NCBI GenBank assembly: GCA_030765065.1
Contig: CM060988.1
Coordinates: forward strand, 194,864,565-194,928,564
Direction: 5' to 3'
Source of the DNA: Deroplatys truncata
Lineage: Eukaryota > Arthropoda > Insecta > Mantodea > Mantidae
DNA: 64,000 nucleotides
A program made the position numbers and the translations under genes. The notes beneath the pieces are model-generated. The model was not told the origin of the DNA. It saw only the letters and a program-made list of their open reading frames with translations, and ran no database searches. Each line of letters starts with the position of its first letter. Position 1 is the first letter of the stretch. Below, piece after piece: positions 45,838 through 56,450 of this stretch.

Positions 45838-46856
45838 CAGAGTGAGCCAAAAGACTCCGAACCGCCTGCGCGGTGCTTTTCCTGTCCGCGTCCTCGGCGC
45901 TCGTTGCCGTCTGCTATCATAGAAAGGCGCAACATTTTTTAAAACTACTTTTAAAGGCTTTACTCACCAATTTTATGAAAGGAAACGCTGAAACCGGCCA
46001 CCGTGTTGTCCACACATTTTTGGCACCTCATTAGGAAACTATCCACCATGAAATTTTTGGGGGAATTTTCCAAACGATGACCGATGTCGTCTATGTTTCT
46101 TCGGTAAGAACCGAACGCCGTCTTTTAGATTTCTTAGCCTTAACACTTCCTGTGGCCCGAAATTTACTGTTAAGTTCATGGATTGGTGTACGGCCTGAAA
46201 CTTTTACACCTGGAAATATTTCTGCAAATCGTACTTTCACTTGGCGAGCTGACCGAGTTAACACATACGAATCATAAATAAATACAAGCTGTGCAGTAGA
46301 AAACATATACTGAGCCATAATATACTTTGTGACGAAGTACAGGACAAAATAATAAATAACTTGTAATAACTGAACTGCATATCACCGTCAACTCAAAACT
46401 GCACTTCACACTGCACAGCAAAACCACAACAGCGTGACTTTGTTTATAGCAGCAGTGCGGTATGCTTTTATCATATTTCCACACGCCCAGCGGAAAAACA
46501 CCGCGCAGCCGGTTATATTGTTCATAAAATACCCCTCCGGAGTAACTTAAAACAAAGTGTACAAGACAAACCCACACACCCTGGAAGAATTAAAACAAAA
46601 TATCCGCCAGAAAATTTCTCAACGTGACTACGGCGAGTGATGGATAGTTTCCTAAAGAGGTGCCAAAAACATATGGACCACGACGGTGTCCAGTTTCAGT
46701 ATCTCTTTCGTAAAGTTGGTAAGTAAAGCCTTTAAAACTAGTTTTAAAAATGTTGTATGGTTTCATCCGCTCCTTTCTATGATAGCGGCAGACGGCAACG
46801 AGCGCCGAGGACGGACAGGATAAACGTCGCGCAGGCGGTTTGAGTCTTTTGTTAGG
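45838..46856 (-). mobile_element. Chimeric Tc1/mariner-derived element, copy 4
   Basis: Left end CAGAGTGAGCCAAAAGACTC preceded by TA. Right end decays after GAGTCTTTTG. The HTH is on the minus strand (46091-46318). The inverted C-terminal arm on the plus strand at 46565-46720 carries a GAAC-to-GA deletion that shifts its frame. Junction as in copies 1 and 3. Confidence 0.87.
46091..46318 (-). pseudogene. N-terminal HTH fragment of a DUF4817-like transposase (chimera copy 4)
   Basis: Starts MAQYMFSTAQLVFIYDSYVL at the family's normal ATG and reads VRFAEIFPGVKVSGRTPIHE and SVKAKKSKRRRSVLTEET before a one-base deletion introduces a stop. DNA-binding region only. Confidence 0.75.
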
Positions 46857-46922
46857 GCGCCAAAAGACTGATTCGGGCTGTAATCTTACAGCAAGAAGTC
46901 TTGCATTACTATTATAAAAAAA

Positions 46923-48377
46923 TCTAATGTGTTACATTCACATGGCTTCCTCTACCCTCTATCGCTTATTGGTAGGTATACAAGTTATTCTTACGAAATC
47001 TACTTCATTTTAATAGAGATAAGCCTTTCCAGAAATAGCTGCACTCAGGGGCGGCTCCGGTGGTAGTAACTTCGCGTCACGGCATTACCTCAATAAAAAT
47101 GAAGCAATACGTAATCGAAATTATTTGTATACTCCTTGATTACATCAAGAATACGGTTATATTTATTATTCTTAAAGGCCCAATAAACAAACGGCTTGTC
47201 TGACAATAGAAAACCGTATAAGCTGAAGGAAGCGACTGCAAATTGCGAGTTTACCACTTCAATCCTGGTGCGGATTCATAGCACTCTGGGCTTCCAGTCT
47301 AGACTCTAGCGGTGATTGGAGGAGCAAGAAGCAGACCATATTTGTGTCAGGGCTTATTTTGGCAGCAAATGCGAATCATAAGTACCAACTTTAACGTACA
47401 CCTACGACAGTGTGTGCTATACTGAGAAGTGAGAAATAAGGTACCAATCACTTGCAATGTAAAAGCAAAAAATCGTCCTTTGTTATATCACATTCCTCAA
47501 CAATTTTCCATATTTATACTTGTATTACGATCTCCGGTTAGATATTAGCTAGGAAAGAGGGCAAATTTTCGTATTACGACCTTCGGTGAACAACTAACCT
47601 GTAGTTATTCTTAGCGATGAACTAACCGCCATCTCGGATAGCAGTTAGGGTACTAACATGAGGTGAACATACAAAAATGGCGATGGTATATTTATTGCTT
47701 CATATAAGAATTTCGGCGAGATATTCCTGGCACTACCATACATTCATGCTTCAGCCGCGATAGTTAAATGTTTGAGAACTAGACGCTATATACTAGCCTT
47801 AGAATCCCATACTCTTTCCACGAGATTGCGGGAAACAACTGAAAATCGACAGGGCTTTAAAATAATGTCGAAGGATCAATAACGAATATCTCGGAAACGG
47901 CTTAAGCCACAAAAGGATTTATTTGAAATAAATTGTGTTTTAAAGAGATCTACATTTTTTTTGTGGCGGACTTCCAGGCTATTCCCACAAAATTCAAGAT
48001 ATAGGTACATTTTTATTTGTCGTGTAAATATATTTAATATATGGTTTTAATCAAAATCGTTAAAGCCATTTTTTGAAAATAAAAAGTTTGAAAAATGTTC
48101 CATGTACTGGATAGTTTAGGGTGGGGGATTTTCTTGAAAACCCTCGTGTCGCATCTTTGGAAGATACTGAACTTGAATACCAACTCTTGCATTTATCAGA
48201 CTTTTTGGTCTTGAGTTAATGTTGTACACACACACACACGCGTGCGGACATTTTTCTCAAAATGCTTTTTTTTTTTTTATTAAAGTTCCTCAAAAGGTCC
48301 ATTTCCGCTGAAATCTCGATATCGAATTTTTGGGTGGAATGCTAATCATTTACCTACTATGTACGTTGCAGACAAAG
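46923..48377 (+). mobile_element. HINE-like repeat, B type, interrupted
   Basis: 5' part 46923-47045 (TCTAATGTGTTACATTCACA through AGAAATAGCTGCA). The remainder is at 47758-48377 (GATAGTTAAATGTTTGAGAA onward, with the ACACACACACACGCGTGCGG microsatellite). About 30 bases of the consensus are missing at the joint, so the intervening 712 bp did not arrive by a clean insertion. Confidence 0.8.
47046..47757. other. Foreign segment within a HINE, hAT-like left end
   Basis: Begins CAGGGGCGGCTCCGG, a start typical of many hAT elements. No complementary CCGCCCCTG end or 8-bp duplication is found before the HINE resumes. No protein-like frame inside. Confidence 0.35.
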
Positions 48378-49447
48378 AAAAAATCAATGAAAATGTTTTA
48401 CAATTAACCACCCAGAGGATTTTATAATTAGAGATGTAAAGTATTAACGGCCGATGGTAGCAAACTTGTCTCTTTTCCAAAGAGGTTAACGTGGTGGGCA
48501 GGGAGTGCGGAATCTTCATATTCACCAGCTTCACCTCGTTCGTCGAGTATGTTAAGGATTTCTGTATTAAGTGAAGACTACGTAGCTTTTATATTATTTA
48601 TTTATATTTAAACCTGGGATCGAAAAGAAGGAACAAAGGTTTAAACTTTCATCTATTGGAATTATCCCAAAAAATTACTCGACCATTCTGACCTCCTATA
48701 CGGCATTTCCAGAACTTGGAAGATATCGGGGGGGGGGGGGCGTTAAGGAAGTCAAAACGTTCCGCCAATGTTTCACATCCTTTTGCGTGAATATCAGGGG
48801 ATTTTTCAACCATTATGAGCAACTGGCGGGGCTATACGAAATTACGATCATATGAGGTAAAGGAAAGGATTCACAATAAAAATCCTCTACATTATTGTAC
48901 AATTATTTCATAAAAACGGGTGTAGGTAAAATCAATTTAAATAATTCCTCATTCGTCATGTAAGCCTGCTGACCAACAATAAATGCAATGTTTCAACTTC
49001 AATAGTATTCATATTGGCTGAAGTTCACATCTCAGGTTTTCAAACAGAAGGCGCGGTTAGCCACCACTCGGCGACCTGAGACACCTTCAAGGAATCCAGT
49101 TGGAACGACACACGCTCTCCATGTCAAGGCGTATAATAAACACGGTTAAATGTATCCAAATCGATTCACCTTCCTATGGAAGCTTATGTGATAAATAGGC
49201 ATTTTATGCTGGTATGACCTCTTGCTGCGTCCTTTTTATAATTCAACCGGCTGCGAGGAAAACATCACTGCCACGTGACCGTCGCTGAAATCCTTTATAT
49301 GCCAAGTACTTGTGCAATCAGTTTCCTAGCAATTTTGTATTGTAGACGAATGCCTGCGTTCTTAACATGTGTATGTCCGTTCATAACTCGAGCAAGATTC
49401 AACTTTATAAGAAACTCGGCATGTAACACGAGTTCGCATTTTCATGG
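48378..49447. other. No gene seen
   Basis: Contains a 12-G run at 48729-48740. No supported gene or shared repeat. Confidence 0.5.
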
Positions 49448-49460
49448 CATGAATATTTAA

Positions 49461-49718
49461 AAGTCGTCCTCCGTGGTGTAGTGGTTACCATGCTAGCCTC
49501 CAGTTCCCGAGGTCGCGGGTTAAAACCCGGCGGAGGGCATGGCTTCCTTCGGAAGGGAAGTAAAGCCGTGCTCCTGTGTCGTAGATTTAGGGCACGTAAG
49601 AGAACATCAAGCCTGATAAAGAGGCCTTTGAGCAAAATGACCAGTCTTTCACGCCCAATATAGAATGGGACGCTAAGGACCGTTAAAGAGCGTCCATAAA
49701 TACAACTCAATTTAATTT
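49461..49718 (+). mobile_element. tRNA-derived SINE (Val-like head), plus, with 13-bp target duplication
   Basis: Best-delimited SINE. The head is GTCCTCCGTGGTGTAGTGGT, with an acceptor-like CCTCCG / CGGAGG pair and B box GCGGGTTAAAACCC. The body is followed by a CCATAAATAC tail. Perfect 13-bp duplication CATGAATATTTAA at 49448-49460 and 49719-49731. The TCCGTGGTGTAGTGGTTA segment is very close to insect tRNA-Val. Confidence 0.95.
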
Positions 49719-49731
49719 CATGAATATTTAA

Positions 49732-50149
49732 GCAGTATCGCTAAAATGAATACCACAAGTAACGATGCCGTTGCGAACGCAAAATAGAGCTAAAATTATT
49801 TTCGAGTATCGTTAGTTAGGTATTTTAATCAATTTTTTTTTCAATACCTTATTTTACGCGGCTTTAACTATGTAATTATTTAGCGACGGATCTGTTAGGA
49901 GGTAGCTATTATCTCAGTGTATGGCGGATAAGTTAATCTTCTAGGTGTCATCCCTGTATCATACGTTCACAGAGACCTTACTGATAGGCAACTGTACCTC
50001 TGCTTCTGTACGTGCCGAACAAATGGCATTAGGGTGCCGTCCAGTCTACCTGCCTTCAATATCTGTGTCCATCTATTTTCATTTCTGACTATTGTTTTAG
50101 ACTTAAGATGGAACTTAGGGTCGTGTTATTAAATATCCAATCCAGTATT
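49732..50149. other. No gene seen
   Basis: No supported feature. Confidence 0.45.
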
Positions 50150-50278
50150 TACCTTGGAGACTGAGGGAAACCAGAAAAAAACCGTCAGATTGGTCGGCCC
50201 ATAGGATATGAACCCGGGACCTCCCGAATGCTGCCCACAGACTTTAGCGCCTGAGCCGTCACACTGGGTTAATCAAAA
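50150..50278 (-). mobile_element. Second tRNA-derived SINE type, minus
   Basis: On the minus strand: A box CGGCTCAGGCGCTAAAG, then CATTCGGGAGGTCC, B box GGGTTCATATCC, and a body with a T-run and CTGGTTTCCCTCAG. Same layout as 13395-13600. It abuts a HINE fragment. Confidence 0.65.
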
Positions 50279-50440
50279 TTGTTAAAGAGCCGTTTAAAAG
50301 AAAATCAAAAATAACGAAAATTATTCCATATAAAAGGTAACGGATTGGGGGGGGGATTTTCTTAAAAGCCTTCACGTCTCATCCTTATAAGAAGCTGAAC
50401 TTAAATACCAAATTTGGTATTTAACGGGCCATTCTTTTTT
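50279..50440 (+). mobile_element. HINE-like fragment, plus
   Basis: Middle part only: TAATCAAAATTGTTAAAG, a GGGGGGGGG-ATTTTCTT block, ACCAAATTTGGTATTTA. It is cut by the following minus copy. Confidence 0.75.
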
Positions 50441-51231
50441 ACTATCTCTACCACGTACATAGCAGGTAGAGAAGGTATGGCATTCCACCCAAAAACTCGA
50501 TACAGAGATTTCACAGGAAATACATGTTTTGAGGCCCCTGAATAAAAAAATTTAGAAAAGGTCACTGTGTGTGCGAGTCGGTGAACACGCTAACTCAAAG
50601 TGAGAATTTGCATAAATACCAAACTGGATATGTAGGTTCCAAAGATGAGACACGAAAATTTTCAAGAAAATCCCCCATCCCAAATTATCCATTACATGGA
50701 ACATTTTACGACATTGTTTTATTTTCTAAAAATTGCCTATAATCATTTTGATTAAAATACCATATGTGAAAGATATTTATATGACAAATAGAATGTGTAT
50801 CTTGAATCTTCTGGTAATAGCCTGTGAAGTCCTCTTCATTTGGAAGGAATTTTGTAGAATCTTTTACAACTGGCAAATGTTGAACGATAGACGAAAACGT
50901 ACACACAAAAAAATACCTTTTTAGTAGCATCAATCATTTCCAAGATATCCGTTATCAATGGTTGGATTTTTTCAACAGTTTGTCACTCTTTCAAGTCCCA
51001 TCGATTTTCAGTTGTTTCTCGCGATGTCATGGAAACAGTATGGAATTTTAAGGGCACAATATAGCGCCAAGTTCTTAAAACATCCGACTATCCTGTTCTC
51101 TTTGTGTCCTAACGAAACGTGTAATGTAGCTATTTTTGCAAAGATTCATTTGGGCTAAAATGTAGTAGATGGAAAAATAAGCTTTAGTAAGAACAGTTTG
51201 TATAACCACGAATAAACGATAGAGGGTAGAA

Positions 51232-51505
51232 CTCGTCCCCCTGGTCTAGGAGTACTATGCTAGCCTCTAGTTCGAGGTCGCGGGTTCAAACCTGGCTGAG
51301 GGCGTAAAATTCTTAGCATGGCTTCCTTCCGAAGGGAAGTAAAGCCGGTGGTCTCGTGTCGTAGATTTACGGCATTAAAAGAACTCAAGCCTGATAAAGA
51401 GGCTTCTGAGCAAAATTACCTATCTTACACGCCCAATATAGAATGGGTCGCTAAGGGCCACAGCAGTTAGAAAGCGTCCATAAATAAAACTTCATTTCAA
51501 TTTAA
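51232..51505 (+). mobile_element. tRNA-derived SINE (Val-like head), first of a pair
   Basis: Head CTCGTCCCCCTGGTCTAGGA (altered A box), B box CGCGGGTTCAAACC, full body, tail CCATAAATAAAACTTCATTT. Confidence 0.85.
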
Positions 51506-51666
51506 GTAAAGTCGGTGGTCCCGTGTCGTGGATTTACGGCACGTAAAAGAACCTCAAGTCTGATAGGCCTCTGAGCAACATTTCCTGTCTTTCACGCCCA
51601 ATATAGAATGGGACGGTAAGGACCACAGTAGTTATAAGAGCTTCTATAAATAAAAAACTCAATTTC
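51506..51666 (+). mobile_element. tRNA-derived SINE, 5'-truncated, second of a pair
   Basis: Starts at the body block TAAAGTCGGTGGTCCCGTGT and lacks the tRNA-like head. Same orientation as, and directly downstream of, the preceding copy. Tail TATAAATAAAAAACTCAATT. Confidence 0.85.
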
Positions 51667-51745
51667 TCAGGATAGAGAAAGTCGTGTGCATACCTATATC
51701 AGATATTTTAGTTTTGCTGTTCACACACAGGTTATGCTAAAAATT

Positions 51746-52050
51746 AAGCGCGTTACACTCACATGGCTTTCACTACCCACGATCACATTTTTATATAGCT
51801 TCTACAAGCTATTCACACAAACTCATTCTATCTACTTTATGTTAATCGAGATAAACCTCTGCAGAAATAGTTTAATTACACATTTTGTTGGAGGTATACG
51901 GGGATACGAAACAGAATCGACAATCACGTGTTTATTATGCTGGCTTTAAACACACATTCTTTCCACGAGACTGCGAGATACAAGTGAATAGCGACAGCAC
52001 TTAGACTTTAGATAAAGTATTGAACACCTCAAACCAATACACCTCAACCC
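51746..52050 (+). mobile_element. HINE-like repeat, C variant, 5' part
   Basis: CGCGTTACACTCACATGGCT start, TATGTTAATCGAGATAAACC, and the C-variant middle GAATAGCGACAGCACTTAGA. 3' half missing. Confidence 0.7.
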
Positions 52051-52939
52051 AATAGCGTATTATCCATTGTAAAAGTAAAATTGGGGTGGGGATTTACTTA
52101 ATAAATTTGAGCCAGTGCGCCACTGATATCAATGGTATACGCAAGCATTTGCTGCACTGCCAAGAAGTGGTAAAGTACTCAAGCCAGCGACATCAGATTC
52201 CAAGTACAAGCCCTGCCGAATATCTTTATTCTTTCTCCAAATTGTTGCTTGTGAAGGATATGAAACACTGCACTGCTCCATTTGTTATTACCGCTGCTGT
52301 TAAATGTAATCAAGCAAACCGAATGAATTTTGAAAACAAATGTACAACATAAACTGTAATGTTCTATACATACACATGATATATAATCACTAATTACAAT
52401 CATTAAAAATGGCAGTAACACGACCTGGGACTGATACACTACTGTGCTTTGATAGAAAGAATGCGCTGTTACTTCTGGAAAAGATATAACTAGTGTGCAA
52501 GGCAATCAGTCACATTCCTGCTTAAGCTTTATTTATTCACTTCCAGGAACCGTAGAAAAGCGTGTTTCTTCTTCAGATATACGAAACAGCTAACAGTGCG
52601 CATTTCCAATTGTCAACTCTGATTTTCTGAAGTACATTTATTGTCCTTTTGGGAAGCGCTAGTGTATCACGAGATAACACCCCTATGCATCTGGAAAGAG
52701 TCTAAATAGACCCTATGAAAATGCCTGTTGCCACTCGCACGGATAATAAGATCGTTGGCTGCAGTGAAATAGCTCCGTGTTAGATTCCCTCTGTAAAATA
52801 ATTTTTGCTTTTTCTTCTTGCGTTTAAAACAAGAGGTGTATGCATACGCGAATAGCAATGGTAGTTTTAATTTCGGAACAATGCAGAGGAACAAAGCGTT
52901 TAGTTTTAGTGTAATAAAATCCTCTCTTGCATATATATT
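52051..52939. other. No gene seen
   Basis: Open frames at 52086-52352 and 52179-52505 overlap on opposite strands and show no domain. Confidence 0.45.
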
Positions 52940-53214
52940 ATATCCGCCAGGAAATTGCCAGCATTTCTCAACGCGAACGACGGCGAGTGATGGATAGTTT
53001 CCTAAAGAAGTGCCAAAAATGTATGGACAACGACGGTGGCCAGTTTCAGCATCTCCTTGCATAATGTTGATAAATAAAGCTTTTAAAAAGTAGTTTTAAA
53101 AATGTTCTATGGTATCATCCGCGCCTTTCTGATAGCGGCAAACGGCAACAGGGGCCGAGGACGCGGACAGGAAAAACACCGCGCAGCCGGTTCGTAGATT
53201 TTTGGCTCACTCTG
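52940..53214 (+). mobile_element. Right-end fragment of the chimera's parent family, copy 5
   Basis: Only the C-terminal tail and right end, finishing GGCTCACTCTG then TA (53215-53216). The tail frame 52942-53064 reads IRQEIASISQRERRRVMDSF, CQKCMDNDGGQFQHLLA and a natural stop. It keeps GCCAGCATT (codons for A-S-I), which is absent from the longer inverted arms at copies 1-4. Confidence 0.85.
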
Positions 53215-53389
53215 TACATTGCTATTGTGGTACCAGTGACAAACCGATTCAAATTTATTTTGGCTTATTGCACAAAACCATGTGCTCTGAGACCACAAGT
53301 GTCCTATCTCCAATTGTTCCCTCAACACCCCTCTATAGCCCCTTAAAGTTAATCGGTCGAATTCTGAAACACCCTATATATATACAAAC

Positions 53390-53988
53390 CTTTCAAAAAC
53401 TTCTATCCGGGGACTTCAAAACGGGTATTTCCGGTGAGATCTCCACACCGCATGTTTGGGATGGAATACACCACTTCCTCTTTACCTAATATGAAGAAAG
53501 TACAAATGTTTGTTTTTATTCATTTAGGGAGTCTCAAAAGTAAATATATGTATTTCACATGAACTCTGTGCTTTATAAAGATACACATTTTTTTGTGTAG
53601 TGAGATTTTGTCTGTTATGGTTTACCAAATTATACAAATGTCATTCACAATACGCACGACTTGACAAGCTATTTCTAGAAAATTCAAGGAATAGATTTTC
53701 ATGCTATCTTAAAACACATGGGATATTAATCTACATCGTAAGTCACTTTTGAGAAAATAAAACGTTTCTATGTAAAGGGTGGTTCGGGGTGGGAAGACCA
53801 AGTTTGGTATTTAACCGACTTTTCGTTTTTGAGCTATGCTGTTCACAGACAAGACATGCGGAACGCTTTCTAAAAAGGTTTTTTCTTGGATTCAACATGC
53901 CTGAAAACGTGTATTCGGTGAAATCGATATCGAATATTTTGATGGAATGCAAACTACTCTACTATGTACGTGGTAGAGAAATTAAAAA
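53390..53988 (+). mobile_element. Rearranged HINE-like remnants
   Basis: A 3' end at 53390-53507 (GTATTTCCGGTGAGATCTCC, then a decayed terminus) is followed by a second partial copy. In that copy a 3'-type block (53515-53570) precedes a middle block (TTTTTTTGTGTAGTGAGATT onward), which ends at TACTATGTACGTGGTAGAGA (53950-53980). Confidence 0.7.
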
Positions 53989-55163
53989 TGCGGAAATTAG
54001 CATGCAACTCCATCTGAGGCAGATAGCAACAGAATTTCATTGCGACGAGCTCAAAGCGATAAGCTAAAACCTTATTTTAATAGCTTTCCTATGGAAATCG
54101 CTTTTGCACATGCGCAGTGAAACAAATCCAGAGCCATTGCACATACGGAGTTGAAACTTAACAGTAATTGTGGGTGCGTGTTTGTATAAAGTAATTTCGA
54201 AAATCTCAAATTATTTTGATACGTATTTCACTACCGAAGAGCTCTTTCCGATCAACATTATTTTTTTGGGGGGGGAGGTCAATTGTGTGGTTATTTATAT
54301 TGATTTCAGTGTTCCTTGAATATCAGAGAATATCATTGGATCTTTATTACGTACATGGGAGATTTTCACCGTTTTCCAGTCCCAAGGGTTAAAAGGGAAG
54401 ATCGTAATATTTAAAACTGGGTTATTGCTGGGGATAAGGTGTCCCGTCGTGTTTGCTGCAATGAATTTCTCTCAGTTCGTTTGTATGTTTTATTTTACGC
54501 ATAATTCTGACAAAATCTCCACAACTTTCCTAAGCTTAAGATACCCTCGTTTTCAGATTCTTTCATGCAAATAAACCACTTCTTGACTTGTAAACTTAAA
54601 AAAAAAACACTATTTTCAACCGGAGAATATCTCAAAAAAGAAGAAAAAAGTCTACAGAGAAAACAGACAGACCTTCTGGTAATGAACTTTGTGTGCTTAT
54701 GCGAAAATTGTGGAAAATCCTTACCCCTTTCAAAATATATCCCGGCACATTTTCAATCCCCTATATCAAATCTACAGCGAAAATTGCCTACTCGCGATCT
54801 TCATTATGTTACATATCTGGATAGAACTTTGTAGTCTTCACGCTGTAAAACCCGGTAAAAATGTTAAAATATAACTCTTGCTCATATTTTCAATTCTTTA
54901 TGTACAAAGCCCATTACTGACTTCAACAGTTTAAGCTTTAGCGCTTGGCAGAAATTATAGGCTTACCATAGGTTTTAAAAACTACCCTCTCCTTATTTTC
55001 AAACATCTGTATACAAATTAACATGGTTCGAACGTCTAGACTATAACTTGAAAGAACTACCCATACTTCTGCACCAAACTCTATTTGGACATGGACCTTA
55101 GGACGAGGCGAAAAATACATAGGGACCATGTTCAAGTTGCAACATGGAGGAACAAAAAAAAAA
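53989..55163. other. No gene seen
   Basis: AT-rich. Frames at 54565-54874 show C-x2-C-like spacing (CLCENCGKSL) but no zinc-finger continuation. Confidence 0.45.
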
Positions 55164-55983
55164 TCTGTGTTACACTCACGACTTTCCCTACTCTTATACA
55201 AACTATGTTTACAAACGCTTATTCTCCATATGCTTCATGTTAATCTTATTGTTAATTTTCTTGTAGATGCAAGGGGAATATGGTAAGCTTTAAGCAATAG
55301 TCAAATATTTTAAGAGCTGGTTGCTATGTGGAGTATTCCATTCTCTTTGCTTTACCAGGACAAAAAAAAATGAATAACGAATTTGAGAAAAAGTATAAGT
55401 ATTGGAAAATTTAAGGGAATAACAAGCAATATCTCGAAAATGGTTCACTCAACAAACAAAATGTATATGACACAAATTGTGTATTTTAACGCGATGTACA
55501 TTTTTTGTGTAGTAACATTTTGTCTATCTCTTATGGTTTACCAGTTATGCAAAAGTTCGTTCACAACGAAGAATACTTTTGGAGGCATTCCCAGAAAATT
55601 CGAGATATACATTTTATTTGTCATGAAAGTATCTTAAACATATGATATTTTAATCAAAATCGTTAAGAGGCGTTTTTGAGAAAATTAAAATTTTCGAAAA
55701 ATGTTCCATGTATAGGGTAATCTGGGGTGAGAGGATTTTCTTGAAAACCTTCGTGTCCCATCTCTGGAAGATACTGAACCTAAATACCAAGTTCGGTGTT
55801 TATCCGACTGTTCGTTTCTGAGTTATGCTGTTCACAGACACACACACGGACATGTTTCCAAAAATGCTTTTTTTTTTTTGGATTCTGGGAGTCTCAAAAC
55901 ATATATTTGCGTTGAAATCTCGGTATCGAATTTTTGGGTGGAATACAATACTTCCCCTACTTACTATACGTAGTAGAGAAAGT
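55164..55983 (+). mobile_element. HINE-like repeat, A type, plus, full length
   Basis: From TCTGTGTTACACTCACGACT (after ten A) to CGTAGTAGAGAAAGT (before seven A). It has the subterminal repeats, ACACACAC microsatellite and TACTA-TACG-TAGTA hairpin. Confidence 0.92.
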
Positions 55984-56109
55984 AAAAAAACTGGGGTATC
56001 TGCCAACTTCCTGAAATTGAAACCCCTAAAACTTTCCTTCGTCCAACAAAGCGTAATAATTTTGCGGTGACTTGAAATTTAGAATCTGTAAAATACTCAC
56101 TGCAGTAAA

Positions 56110-56450
56110 TGTTGTCACCAAAGACTCGGCAGTACTGCTGCTTTCAGTCACACATGTCGATATTGTTCCTTGTACCACAATAAACACACATTAATGCAAA
56201 GGACACGACTTCCTAGGCTATATACAGTTTTGTAGTCCATATTTTACGCTTCATAATACGAACCAAAAAAAATGGAACGTTACATCTCGCAGCCTTAGAA
56301 TGCGAATAAGATGAACTATTATTCACGTCTCCCATTACTGAATGTTCGCGCGCATCTAGTGCTGGTTTTTAGAGGTCACTAGTGGTGAAAACAAACTAAG
56401 TTCACACGTTATTCATTTTGTTGCAGCCCAGTGAAGGGAACTGGCAGTTA
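56110..56450. repeat. Unclassified dispersed repeat, copy 3 (longest)
   Basis: The left half matches 43435-43615 and the right half matches 45645-45785, showing that those two are parts of one repeat. The right part ends near TTTTGTTGCAGCCCAGTGAA. No frame, terminal repeats or tRNA boxes seen. Confidence 0.6.

Larger units (their letters stand above)
50441..51703 (-). mobile_element. HINE-like repeat, B type, minus, split by two SINEs
   Basis: 3' part and body 50441-51229. The 5' end resumes at 51674 (AGAGAAAGTCGTGTGCATAC ... ATCAGA). The break lies in GAGGGTAGA|GAAAG, the 5' subterminal repeat, where two SINE copies now sit. Confidence 0.85.

Noticed and set aside
49405..49710. 101-codon minus-strand ORF
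   Set aside because: It is the antisense reading of a tRNA-derived SINE. Similar readings occur in the other copies, so it is not a gene.
54565..54834. Possible zinc-finger exon (CLCENCGKSL)
   Set aside because: Only one C-x2-C-like pair with no histidine partner at the expected spacing.
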